DNA of 64,000 nt from Madurella fahalii. Lineage: Eukaryota; Ascomycota; Sordariomycetes; Sordariales. The stretch spans positions 2,914,001 to 2,978,000 of the forward strand of contig CM056876.1 of NCBI GenBank assembly GCA_029876055.1, read 5' to 3'. The translations under genes were made by a program, and so were the position numbers. Under the pieces are notes generated by a model. That model made no database searches, was not told where the DNA came from, and saw nothing but the letters and a program-made list of their open reading frames with translations. Positions 34,001 to 46,498 of this stretch are shown here, piece by piece. Within the stretch, counting starts at the first letter, position 1. Each line of letters opens with the position of its first letter.

Positions 34001-36420
34001 TTATATAGAACTCGTAGTAGCTGTATCGTATACGAAAGGCGGTCTTCTACTCGTTGCCCTCGCTGAGCCTAATACGATAGTATATATCCTTTAAGTCGAT
34101 CTTAGTATAGATCTTGGCCGATAATAGGCAGTCAAGGATCTCTCTAATTAGCAGGATAGGTACGCGGTTCTTATATATTACCGTATTTAGTCCTCGGTAG
34201 TTAACGACAAGGTGCAATTTACCTCCCTTCTTTAGGACGAATAGGATAGGGGCGCCTATAGGGCTTGTTGAAGGTCGTATCTAGCCCTTCTCTATAGCGG
34301 CTCTAAGCTATTTATATAGGGTCTCGAGCTCTGTTGCCCCCAGTAGGTAAATCGGCCCCTAGGGTGGCTACACGCCGTCTACGAGTTCGATACGATGCTT
34401 CGTCGTCGTCTGGGGGAAAGGCAAAATCCCAGACTTGTGGAACAGCTTCTCGTATACCCGGTAAGCCTCGGGGAGCTGCGGCTGCTCTAGCTCGTATATT
34501 ATATTAGCGGGGTCCTCGCTAAAGGGGATAATAGCTGCAAGGGCGAATATAGATCCCACCTACGGTTACTTAGGCTCAACGTATAAGCCTACTTATAGCG
34601 CTTCAGGCAGGTACATCTACGTCTTACTTCGGAAGTCGATATCGGGGTTGGCTATCTCGAGCTAAGGCTGGCCGAGAATGATAATAAAGGGCTCGATATC
34701 TACGACTATAAGGCGTAAAAGGTATATCTAAGTTCTACCTTTGCAATCGGTAGTACGTATATAGAGGGGACATACTCCGTAAGTTCGTATAGGTTTATTT
34801 CCGATGCTAGCAAGCCCTATAGACAGCTCGAAGTGTTCGAGGAGAGAGTACTTAGTAAGGTAGCTATAGCTGATTAGATTGTAATCTACTCCCGAGTCGA
34901 GTATTACAGGTACCTTCTTCTAACTCCCCTGCAATCTGACTATAATATCGGATTCTATACGACGAGAGGTACCCCCCGTATTATCCTATCGCTCCGCCGC
35001 TACGGCCCTAGTGCGTTCTCGTAGAGGGGTCTAGTTACTATTACTAATAAGGGTGTCATTAGGGTATCGGAGTGCTGTATAGCCTGCCTAGTCGCATTGT
35101 CTATAGACTGCTTAGGGGTAATTAGTCGAGTAGTGCCCAGGCTGGTTATAGGTATAGCAGCGTTGTTACTGCTTATCCGTCCTCTCCGGTACTAGGGGGT
35201 TGGATAGCCCTAATAGACAATTCCTAGTAATATAGCCCTCCTTTCCGTAGTTATAGTAGACAATATTACGCCCTAGTCGCATTGGCGGGGCTTAAGCGCT
35301 CCTATTGCCTAGCTCGAGGGCGGTAGGGGGTCGCGGCCGGGAATAGTAGCCCGACGTTCCTTCCGCTCGCTAACTATCTTCGATCCGCCGAATAGTATTT
35401 ACTAGCTGCTAGTACATAGCTAGTAAGGTACTGTAGTAGGTAATTACTAGGCAAATCTCCCTACAGAACTTCGGGAAGAGGCCGATTATCTATTGACTTT
35501 CTTCTATTTAGTAAGGGAGGTCAGCAGTAATAGTCATATATCGATCTACGAATTCTATAACCGTTTCGTCGTCGCGTTAACGTAGGTTATTAAACTATAT
35601 AGCCGCAGAAAGGGCACGCGTCTCCAGGTCCGAGAGCTAGCTGCAAAGGAATTCGACGAGTTCTTCCTACATAACTAGGGTAAGGTCGAAGGCAGGGTCA
35701 TTTTCCCTCTCGCTAATGTAGTTGACCTAAGTATTCTTTGAGGTCCCGTAGAGGCAACTTACCGTATATATAACGCGGTCGCTACTTAGAACGTTACCGA
35801 TAAGGGCGAAATTCGCCTTACAGTCGAAGAGGAAATTACGAAGGGCAGTCGTACTGGACCTATTATACATAAGATAGGTGAGCACCAGGGTCTTCCAAGT
35901 CACTCCTCCTAGTACAACTGCTCCGAGCTGTTAGAGCGTTATACCTATAGGGCTCGCAAGAGTGGGGTTAGGGGGGGTCAAGAGAGCCTCCCGGGAAGGA
36001 TATACCGTTAGGTAAAACAGAGGTTCGGGCTCCGGAACAGGTTGGTCTCAGAGGAGTAGCTCTAGCTCAGCTCTCTTACGGCGTAGCATTGCCTATCTTC
36101 GAGCGATAGTAATCTCCTCGTCAAGTCGTTGCTCCTCTTCTAGCAGTCGCTACTGGCGCTCAGGCAGCAGCGTACCTAGCTGCACTACAGGGGAGCGGCT
36201 AGCGAGCGGATCGTCTGCAGGTAGGCGTCCTTAGGTCATACTAAAGGGATTAAGGACTTGAGCGTCAGGAATCTTAGAGATATCAGGGAGTTAAGCGCTG
36301 CTAGAAGGCTGGCTATTTGACGTAAGCGAGCCTTCTATTTCACTTGCAAGCTAATTGAGAGTAGCGCGTTGACGTCTTAGTGCTATACTCGTCCCGGACG
36401 GTCTAGTCGCCTGGAAGGCA
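31080..36420 (-). pseudogene. G2 gag-pol with chromodomain, RIP-degraded
   Basis: Minus-strand order: gag (about 36300-35400, SSTTALRNFLFDCKANFALI, FVDRYMTITADLPY); a CCHC region near 35150; a protease with LDSG (VPVILDSGVDYNLISYSYL, near 34890). RT follows at about 34300-33600, with GKLHLVVNYRGLNT and the catalytic YLDDILIYSDNE (33890-33930). Then come RNase H; integrase (PYSLFTALPVPDGP, DFIIGLPTSIDLRTGKAYNT); and a chromodomain (EAIIDYRS, GYPPEDNTWEPREHLDNRLL, 31145-31260). TAG and TAA codons replace many Gln and Trp codons throughout. The reading frame is otherwise colinear, with few indels. RIP, not deletion, killed it. Confidence 0.9.
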
Positions 36421-36796
36421 GAGAGTTCAATGTATAAGGATCAAGGATCCAAGGGTAGTAAGACCAGAGTATCTGGGTACAAGCAGTACATACGCAATGT
36501 AGGAGCAGAGTACTCGTTAGGGGTTAAATAGTGGTCTCATTGAACTCTGCCTCTCCCCTAAGCTCTGTCTCCCGCCCTCCTTCTTATACCCATAACAGTA
36601 TCGCTAGGGCTTACTTCCCCGCTCTACTGCTTTATCGTCCTCCTTGCTAGTACACTCCTTCGACGCTCATCTAACGCGCTATTTATACCATTCTAGCTTA
36701 GTACCGTTATTGCTTCTGAGGCTCGCTTACGCTACGGCTCCGAGGCTTCCGGACCGCACCTCACGCTGGCCCCGCTCAGCCGGTCCTCACATATTA

Positions 36797-39700
36797 TTAA
36801 ACTCCTTTTTCGTATACTTCTTATTATAATATCGTTTCTAGACTGCTATAGCTTCAGCCCAATTTTATTCTAACTGTTTTCTCAGCTTAGCAAGTTTTTC
36901 AATTCTTTTAATTGTATTGGGTATCCTCCTCTCTTATATATCGCCTTCGATACAGCAGGAAATCGGAGGTTGATAACTTATTAGTACTTCAAAAGGATTT
37001 ATCTTGATTATAGAATTAACAGCACTATTAATAATAAATTCTGCTTCTAGAAGGAGATTTACCTAGGTAATTTAGTTTTGGTATACAAAGTAACGGAGGT
37101 ATTAAATAAGTATTTAATTTGTTTGCTCTATTTGCCTATCGGTTTGTAGGTAAAAAGTAGTTGAAAGCCGCTTATATACCTTTTGTAGGTAATACAAATC
37201 GCTCTAAAACTGTGATATAAAAATAGAACCTCGATTACTAATATAACTATTAATAGAGCTATACTTGAGTTCAATCTCTTTATAAACAACCTCTACTAAT
37301 TCTTGGCTGGTGATGGTAGTGGATACTAGGAAGAATCGGTTCATCTTTATATACCGATCGATAACTACTAGAATTGCATCCTTCTCGGAGCTATCGGGAC
37401 TCTTCACTATAGGAAAACCTACGATAAAGTCTATAGTGATTTCGCTTCAAGGTCGTATAGAAATCGGCAACGATTCGAGCGATCTATACGGTTTATACTG
37501 TCTTATCTTATTGACTTAGCAGGTATAGCAGGTTCTACAGTAGTCTTTAATATCTTTGGTTATACTATGCCAGAAGTATTTTCTTTACAACAGTTTAAAA
37601 GTCTTTTCGATACTAAAATGACCTGCCAACAGATCGTTATAAAAAAGCTGGAGTAACTCCTACTTAACGGCTTACTCTACTGGGACGAATAATCGTCCTT
37701 GATATAGCAGTTCTTACTCGTATCCAAATGCCTATTTAGGCGAAACTTTCTAGTTTCGGGCTGGACTTACCAGCCTTTCCTTAATTTTCAAAGTTACCGG
37801 ATCTATAGCTTGCAGCTCTAGGATCAATTCTCTTATAGATTTCGACGGTTCCGCGGTATAAACCGCTTCCAGTTGAGTATACTCTCTCGTACATTGACGA
37901 ATAACAATCTACTCCCGTCTAAGCCAATCGGCTTCTTAGTAATCCTAAGGTCCTAGCAGGTAAATACTTAGCGATCTCACAGTAACTTCTGAAGGACAAC
38001 CCATTGTTTCAGGTTTCCAACTAGCTAGTTTACCAGGGTCCTGTACACTAGTATCTTCGTTATTCTCTAGTACATAGTAGGCTCTCTTAACCTCTTCCGC
38101 AGTCGTCTTTCCAACCCGGATATTGGCTGATTTACCAGGGTTTCTTATATAAGCTAATTTACTCTCTTCTGCGTAATAGGCAATCTTATTTCTTTCTACG
38201 ATCAGCTTTCTAATCCGGTTTGCCCGAGTAATTTTGCTCTCAAAAGTAGGCATCTATTCGAGTCTGTTAGGACGTTCTTTGTCCTCATAATCTAGTCTTC
38301 TCGAGGGGCTATCAGCCGGATTTCGCTTCCTAGGCTAATACTTGATAGTGAAATCAAATCCTACTAGATATATACACTATCTAGCCTGTCGGCTGTTCAA
38401 TCAGTTTTACTTTATAAACTTTTATAGGTTATTGTAATCCGAAAACACAGTAACTTTATAGCGACTTCCTTTAATGTAGTATCGCCAATACTTGAAGGCT
38501 TCTATAATAACTATCATCTCCTTATCAGGAGTTCCATAGTCCTAGGCCGGTCTAGAAAACTTCGCCGACTAGAACGTAATAGGACGTTTTCGGCCCCCTT
38601 TCGGGACTTGCAACAAGACAGCTCCTATTGTAAAGTCAGAGACGTCTGTCTCAATAATAACAGGGAGTTTGGGGTCGAAATGATACAAAACTGGCGCATC
38701 TTGAAATACTCTCTTGAGCTGCGCGAATGCTACACGCTCTTCAGCCTCTAACCGGAGGGTTCCCGGTTTTCGTCCGTTTTATAACCCCTTTAGCAAATTA
38801 CTCAACGGCAATGCAATCTCCGAATAACCTCGAATAAATCGACAGTAAAAATTGCAAAATCCTAAGAAAACTTGGATATCCCGATAGGATTATAGTTCAG
38901 GCCAATCTTAGACAGTCTGAATTTATACCGAATCTATACCGATACTAGGCTTATAGTATAACTACGTTTGTCTCAGGTATTCTAGGACTCGTCGGAGGTA
39001 AGTCGTATAGGTTTCCTGGTTTAAGGAGAAGATTAAAATGTTATCTAAATAACATATATAACAATCGTCCAGTAACCTACCTAAGGTAGTCTGAATATAA
39101 CTTTAGAAAGTTGCAGGAGCATTTGTTAGACCAAAAGGTATAACAAGATATTCGAATAGACTATATCGGGTATAGAAAACCGTCTTCCATTCGTCTCCTT
39201 CTCGGATACAAATCCGGTAGTATACCTCTTTCAGGTCCAACTTCATGAAATACTATGTTCCGGATACTCGGTCCAAGAGTTCTGAGATCAACGATAAAGG
39301 ATACCGATTCTTGACTGTTATCCGGTTAAGTCCGTAGTAATCTATATATAAGCATAGGGTACTATCTTTCTTTAGGACAAACAAGATAGAATTTGCAGCT
39401 AAACTCTGGAATAGGCAAATACGGCTTTTCGCCAAGTTTTTACGCAGATATTCCTCCAAAATCGAAAGTTTATATTGTAATAGAGGGTAAAGAGGTCTAA
39501 CAGGAGGAACAGTATTAGGGAGTAGATCAATAGCATAATCAGTACTTTTGAAAGAAGGTAGAATATCTATATTACTAGAGTTTATAATATCTGTAAAATC
39601 TGAAATTTCAGAGGAGATATCGTCTGGTTTTCAAGGAGTATTCTCCTCTTCCTCCTCTGGAAAAAGCACCTCCGGTACATCTGGATACTACATCAAGGAG

Positions 39701-41480
39701 TAAATACAAGCTTCTCCTCGATATATTTTTAAGAATTTCTTCGGGTTTTTAATCCAAACACACTCCGATTCCGTTATAAACCACTATAAATTCCCTTCTA
39801 GGTATAACAAGATCTTATAGGATATTAAACTTAGTATCCCAAGAAGAACAGTAGAATCGTTTATAACAAAGGAGTAATTAATAGCGGTACAAGAAATGCA
39901 TATTCTCTTAGTAATTCCTTAGCAATCTATCAGCTCTAAGGGAACTTTATAAACACCAAATGCTTTAACAATATAATAATCTATAAACCGAATACAGGGT
40001 AATTATATCCCGATCTATCGGAGTTTCCTCTACTTCACGAACTCTAGACTAACAATATCAATCTCTATTCCAGTATCGAGATCGACTGTAATAGATTTAA
40101 GGATATGGTTTAATAAGGTTACAGAAATGTATATTCGTTCTTTAACTGGAATCCCTAGTACATCGTCTTTACCGATATAATCGGGGTTCACGTCCGTCGG
40201 TATCTGCCGTTTCCCCGCTGATTTAGGCGCGATCCCCCACCTCGGCGACTAAAGTACCTAGTAGCTTTATTCACTAATACTCCCTTTTATAAGCAGTTAT
40301 TAGCAAAATAGGTATTACTACTATAAACAAAATAAGTCAAAGGGTTTCCCTGACTATTTATAGGGTTCAGCTGATTAAAATGAGATAGGGTTGATATAGG
40401 GTAGTTGTTAGGTTTCGTATATAGCGTTGTTGACTATATATTTCGTTGGTAATAACGGGATAATAACGCTCTTTAAGGATAAAATAACGATTTATAGATT
40501 AGGGAAGAACGCGATAAAGGAGAAGAGTAAGAAGGATTTCAGGACAAATGCTTAGGGGCTTTCTAAGGTTTTCGGTACTGGAAACTATACCAAATTTGAG
40601 TAACGAGTTTAACCATCTCTTCCCGAGTCTCTAGCTTATTATAGATATATAAGTCGATATAGTTGCTAATTACGGACGAAAGCTTTATATAAAAGGTAAG
40701 AGTATAAGCCTTTTCGTCCTACTTCAGGAATTGGGCCTCAAGGGACTCCAAATACTAATAAAAGTCTAAGGGAGACTAGTTTTCTTATTACTTAGTATTA
40801 TTAAGCTGCTTTATAATAGTAGATTCTTAATCTATAAGATCTCGAATACAGTTCAGTATCTAATCTTCAAACGTTTTCCAGTCGTTTTCGGCCTCTTATT
40901 ATATATCTATCGGAAGATTGTTGCAATAACTGTACTATCGATTGCAAGGACATTCTCCCATTTAATCCAAGGCAAAAAGGATCTGGTTTATACCCGTTTT
41001 AAACTGTTTCGGGTCTCCTATAAATGCTCGCTATAGATCTTAGAGCCATTCCAAACAGCATCGATAGGTAGTATTATCAGGGAACTGAATTAGATACTTC
41101 ACCTTAATCGCCTTTCGGTCCTTATCATGGTTACTAGAACCTGCTGAAGGAGAACGATATCGCCTACGTTTCGGTAAGGATTTGCCTAGTGAGATGCCTA
41201 GCTTCCGAAGCAAACCCTCTTCTTGTTCTCGCAGTTGTTTCAGCGCTTCCAGTTGCTGTATCCGAAGACAGGTTGATTCCAACAGGTTATCATGGTAAGG
41301 AGCTTGACGCGGAACCTGGGAGTCCGAAAGGGTATACGAAGATATACGAGGTCGAAATCCTGGTGATTCCGACCGATAAAGGCATACAGGATTTGTAGGT
41401 GATTGGGGGGTATTTTCCCCTGGACTCGACTCTGCTCCTAGCTCATGGGAGGTACTCATCGTAGGTGCCATCTCGACCAA
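36797..41480 (-). pseudogene. G3 gag-pol (main part), RIP-degraded
   Basis: Gag starts near 41471 (ATG) with helix EALKQLREQEEGLLRKLGIS and block KRRRYRSPSAGSSNHDKDRK. Protease (near 40100), RT (about 39500-38700), RNase H and integrase follow. In RT the YLDD box reads YLDN (near 39050), a G-to-A loss of a catalytic aspartate. RNase H reads PVIIETDVSDFTIGAVLLQV. Integrase reads EITIDFIVGFPIVKS and VVIDRYIKMNRFFLV, and the frame reaches the G2 insertion at YYNKKYTKKEF. Many TAG/TAA codons occur. A linker ORF (37945-38253) is open by chance. Confidence 0.87.
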
Positions 41481-43803
41481 CGGTAGAACAGAAGGATCAG
41501 AATTGTAAAGGGGGTTGTTCTGGGAACACGTTGAGGGAGATGGACTACGATGTCTCAGTACCGAAAAGGGTTCGATCAGTGGGCGATAGCTTCACAAACA
41601 GCCTCCTATTGTCATTGACTACACAGAGACTGATCCTTCCGGATCAGAAGTACCCCGCGTAAGAGAGTTCCCTCACGGGGTTCTTATCTATCCTGTATCG
41701 TGACATCATCCAGCATCATTCAGCGGGTCCTCCTGACCTTCGTCTGGAGACTCTCGTTATACCAAGCTACCTTACCTACTACTTACTAGCAGCTAGTAAG
41801 TACTACCTATCGGATTGAGGATAGTTAGCAGGTTAAAAGGACTTCAGGATACTGCTCCTGACTGCAACCCCTACTAGAACCCCCTATAGCACCAGAGTCT
41901 ATCGAGAGAGGTACCTAAGCTCCGCTAGCGTGACTAGGGTGCAACATCGTCTACTACAACTGCAGAACGGAGGGCTATATCGCCAGGAACTGTCTATCGA
42001 GGCCGTCTAACCCTCTAGCGCCGGAGAGGGTAGATAAGTAGTAACAACACTGCTATACCTATAATCAACCGGGGCACTATTTAACTAATTATCCTTAGAC
42101 GGTATACCAGTACTACAATCAAGCAAGGTATACATCACTTTGGTGCCTTAGCGACGACCCTACTACTAGCAGTAACTAGATCCCTCTATAGGAATGCGTA
42201 GGAGCCGTAGTGACAGAGAAATAGGATAATACCTTCTCATTGTATAGAGTCCGATATAATAGTTAGGATACAAGGAAGCTAGAAAAAGGCGCTTATAATA
42301 CTCGACTTAAGAGCAGATTACAATCTAATTAGCTATAGCTATCTTACTAAGTACTCTCTCCTTAAGCACTTCGAGCTATCGGTAGGGATTGCCAGCATTA
42401 GAAATCAATCTATATGGATCTACGAAGTGTATCTCCTTTATATATATGCCGTCAACTGTAAAGGCAGAGCTCAGACGTATATTCTACACTTTGTTATTAT
42501 GGATATTGAGCCCTTTGTCGTCCTACTTAACTAGCTCTAGCTCGAAATAGCCAACCTCGATATCGACTTCTAGGCTAAGATATAGGCTTACCCGTCTAAG
42601 GCACTACGAATAAGCTTATACGTTAAGCCCAAGCAACAGTAGGTCAGATCGGTATTTGCCCTCGCGGCTATTATCCCCTCTAACAAGGGTCTTGCCAACG
42701 TAGCGTATAAACTGGAGTAGCCGTAGCTCTTAAAAGTTTACCAGGTATACGAAAAGCTGTTCTATAAGTTAGAGATCCTGCCCTTCCCTAAGATATTGGT
42801 AAAGCACCGCATTGAGCTCGTAGACAACGCATAGCCGCCCTAGGAACCAATTTATCTATTGGGGGTGATAGAACTTGAGACCTTATACGAGTAGCTCAGG
42901 GCTACTACTGAGAAGGGCTGGATACGACCCTCTATAAACCCTATAGGCACCTCTATCTTGTTCGTCCTAAAAAAGGGGGGTGAATTGCACCTTATTATCG
43001 ACTACCGAGAGCTGAATACAGTAATATATAAGAACTACGTACCTATCCCGCTAATTGGAGAGATCTTTAACTATCTATTAACGGCTAAGATTTATACCAA
43101 GATCGATTGAAGGATACGTACTATCGTATTAGGCTTAGCAAAGACGACGAATAGAAGACCGCCTTTTATATACGATATAGCTACTACGAATTCCGTATAA
43201 TAGCGATAGGGCTAGCCAACGCTCTAGCGACCTTCTAAATATATATTAACCAAGTATTATCTAGACTAGTAGACGTTATATATATCGTCTACTTAGATGA
43301 TATCCTAATCTACAGCGATAACGAAATAACGTATAAGCAGTATATAAAGGAAGTCCTCGATCGATTGGAGAAGGCTAATTTCTATACCAATCTTAAGAAG
43401 TACCAATTCTATACTACTGAAGTCGAGTTCCTAGGGTATATAATCTTATCCAAAGGGATCGCTATAGAGCTGTCCTACGTTGAGTCTGTTATATAGTAGC
43501 TGCTCCTTCGTAGCGTATACGATATTCAAGTCTTCCTAGGATTTACAAGGTTCTACCATCGCTTTATTAGGAATTATTCGAAGATTTGTACCCCTTTGAC
43601 AGATCTCCTATATAGCAACTAGAAGCGCCTATTCGAGCTTATAAAGGAGATAACCGAGGTGTTCGAGCTGCTCAGACGTAAATTCAGCGAGGCCCCTATC
43701 CTTAGGTACTTCGATCCTTCCCTGCCTATCTGTATAGAGATAGATGCCTCGAAGTGCGCGATTGGAGCAGTACTTTCATAGCTCTATAAGAATCATTGGT
43801 ACC

Positions 43804-44098
43804 TGTCGGAAACACAGCACCTCTGAATCTTGGGAAATGACAGTTCAGGATTTTTTATGTGTCTTGTCTTGATTGTGTTGATTGTGTTGATTGTCCCTCT
43901 TGTGTTCTGTTGCTCTCCTCTGTCCGTCTATCTTTGCTGGAGAGTTTGCTCCTTTTATAGACGAGATACGCGTACAGGATGACATTCGTACCGTGGCGCA
44001 GTTAGCTGCCAGTCTTCCTTAGGTCAATAGAGTACATGGGCTTGGCTCCTACACTAGATCCTGTGATCCTGATCTTTTGGCACATGATCCTTTTGACA
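43804..44098 (-). repeat. Solo LTR, family A, in G1 RNase H, TSD GTACC
   Basis: This 295-bp copy starts TGTCGGAAACACAG and ends CCTTTTGACA, with GTACC at 43799-43803 and 44099-44103. Coding homology resumes right after it (AFRSRKF region of RNase H), as in uninterrupted G2. Confidence 0.93.
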
Positions 44099-46498
44099 GT
44101 ACCCTGTCGCTTTCAGATCGAGGAAGTTTATGCCTGAAGAAACACGCTACGGTACCGGAGATAGGGAGCTGCTTACGTTCGTCGATACATTCTGAACTTA
44201 GTTCTAGTATCTCCTTTACACTCAGTCCTAGTTGTAGTCCTAATAGACTACATTAACCTAAAGTACTAGAAGACTAAAAAGAGACTAAACTTATAGTAAT
44301 TGCGTTAGAGCGACGACTTAACTGCATTTAACTTCGTTATTAAGTACTGCCCTAGTACTCAGAACCCTGCTAATAGACTTTTGTATAGACTAGACTATAT
44401 AGAAGAAGAAGAGGCGGACGAAGACACTAAGAACCCGCTGCTTCAACTCCTATAGGACAGGATTGAGTATAGATAATAAGAGAACCTTAGCCCCTACTCC
44501 GTTATCGCTATAGCCCGAAGGCTGTTCCGACCGTCTGCTATAGTTACGCTGCCACTATATATAAGGATAGCAAAAGACGAGAAGTCATTAAGTAAGAAAG
44601 AGAAGAGTTTAAGAGGTTATTACTGAGCTAAGAAGGCTAGAGCAACGTTATAGTCTAAGAGGTCTAGGACTACAGCGAGAAGTACGGCCGTAGCTCTATA
44701 GATAAGGATAAAGACGCTATATCAAATGCCAATAAGTAGATACACGTCGTTAGTACTAGCCCCCCCGATAAGCTATCCTATAGTTTTCGTTCTATATTCG
44801 GTATCAGAAGTCTCTACTATTGTATAGGGAATAACTTTTATAATAAGGCTGTACCTGATTACTGTATATCTATCGTAGGTACTATAGGTACTAAAAACGG
44901 AGATTATAGGACCTAAACGATAGGAGGATAGCTATCTTTAGAAGAAGTATTGCTCGAGGAGTAACTAAAAGATCAATAGCTTTAGTCTGATACTTATAAG
45001 TAACAGCGTAGGAGCAGTGAGGGCTCTTAGAGAGAAGGAGAGGACGGGTTTGTCTATTATTAAGGCACAGTATATATTCCTCTATCCCTTAGGTACAAGC
45101 TGATTAAGAGCTATTATAACGTACCGACTATAGGCTATAGAGGCTTTAGGAAAATGTAAGAGCGCCTAGAGCGCAATTACTTTTAGCTGTCTATAAGAGA
45201 GGATGTAGTAATATATATTATTAGTAACTATATAACCTACTAATATACGAAGCCGTATATACACTGCCCTTACAGCTTACTCGTAGCGTTGTTAATACTT
45301 GACGGACTATAGTAGATGATTATAGTGGACTTTGTTATAAGCCTACTAACCTCGATCAACTTTCAGACAGGTAAGGCATATAACGCTGCCCTGGTTATAA
45401 TAGATAAGTTCACGAAGTACGTTCTCTATATCGCAATAACTGTGAGGCTTATAGCAAGTGCCTTTATAAAGCTGTTCTTTGACTATGTCTACCAACCCTT
45501 CGAACTTCCCTAGTCTATCGTATCCGACAAGGGCAGCCTATTTACAAGCTCCTTCTAGAAGACCTTATACGAGCTCTTGGGTATTAAGCAGTACCTGAGC
45601 ATTGTATATTACCTGTAGACAGATAGGTAGATGGAGCGTCAGAACTAGATACTCGAGTATTACTTATATGCGTTCTATAGCTACGATTAAGCAGATTAGG
45701 TGTATTATCTATACCTTGTAGAGTATACTTATAACAGTTCCTACTATACGGCAATGCAGTTAATACCAGCCTTTCTTCTCTATAGATTCTACCCCCGAAA
45801 TCCCCTAGATCCTGCAACAATCCCTAAAAGCTCAATTCCTACTGCAGATAAACGAGTAAGATGCTTATCGGTAAGCTATAAAAAGATCTACGATATTCTT
45901 ATCGCTACTAACAGGAACTACGAGAAGTAGTGTAATCGAAAGTAGGAGGACAAGACGTTTAAGGTTAGTCAATAGATCTAGCTCTCGATAAAGTACTTTA
46001 AATAGTAGTATCTAAATAGCAAACTTATAGATAAGTATCTAGGGCCTTTCAAGATCCTTAAGATTATCGGCGATAGAAAGATAGTATATAAGCTGGACCT
46101 TCTATAACGCTATTATATCTATTGAGTTTTCCTAATTACCCTACTTGAGCTATTTAAGGGTAGTGAGGAATAAGTATAAGAGTAGCGCGAAAGGGTCGAC
46201 GTCGAGCTAGAAGAGTAGTATTATGAAGTAGAAGCTATTATCGACTATAGTGGTTCAGTGAGAAATAGGTAGTTCCTAATCAAATAGAAAGGCTATCTAC
46301 CTGAGGATAATACCTAGGAACCTAGAGAATACTTGGATAATAGACTACTGTTAAGAGTATACGAAGTAAGGTTTGCGAAGGTACAAGGGTAGTATAGAGT
46401 ATAAGTATATAAGAGTATATTAGGTAAGGGAAAAAGCTTCAATTTATCTAAAGGTATTAAAAAACCTACGAAAAACCTGTGTCCAAATAGCATCCTAT

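Larger units (their letters stand above)
28760..36791 (-). mobile_element. G2: complete chromovirus, innermost of the nest, TSD TATTA
   Basis: LTRs at 28760-29118 (3') and 36431-36791 (5'), with TATTA at 28755-28759 and 36792-36796. The purine-rich tract (minus-strand sense) lies beside the 3' LTR. Total length is 8032 bp, uninterrupted. It is the same family as G1 and lies inside G3 near the end of pol. Coding order on the minus strand is gag, zinc knuckle, protease, RT, RNase H, integrase, chromodomain. A plus-strand gene sits between pol and the 3' LTR. Confidence 0.93.
26387..41761 (-). mobile_element. G3: complete chromovirus with nested G2, TSD CCAAG
   Basis: LTRs of 258 bp at 26387-26644 and 41504-41761 (5' LTR on the right; sense minus), with CCAAG at 26382-26386 and 41762-41766. 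The empty site can be seen in the related gag at 63245-63265, which reads CCTGCCAAGCTACC on its coding strand without interruption. G2 is inserted near the end of pol. Without G2 the element is 7338 bp. Order on the minus strand: gag (from 41471), protease, RT, RNase H, integrase, chromodomain (near 28500-28400), then an opposite-strand gene (27320-27863), then the 3' LTR. Confidence 0.92.
23193..46400 (+). pseudogene. G1 gag-pol (chromovirus polyprotein), RIP-degraded and interrupted
   Basis: Gag is readable near 23760-23930 (SNVTTLCNFLFDCKTNFRLL) and on both sides of the two large insertions. After 41762 come a zinc-knuckle and linker region and a protease near 42300-42500. RT is at about 42900-43800, with FVLKKGGELHLIIDYRELNT and the catalytic YLDDILIYSDNE (43285-43325). 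RNase H is split by a solo LTR at 43804. Integrase follows, with FVISLLTSINFQTGKAYNAA and VIIDKFTKYVLYIAIT. A chromodomain (EAIIDYSG, LPEDNT, EPREYLDNRLLL) lies at about 46220-46370. Stops, mostly TAG and TAA, and at least one frameshift in RT make it non-functional. The chromodomain places it among chromoviruses, whose integrase tail can target methylated histone H3. Confidence 0.88.
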
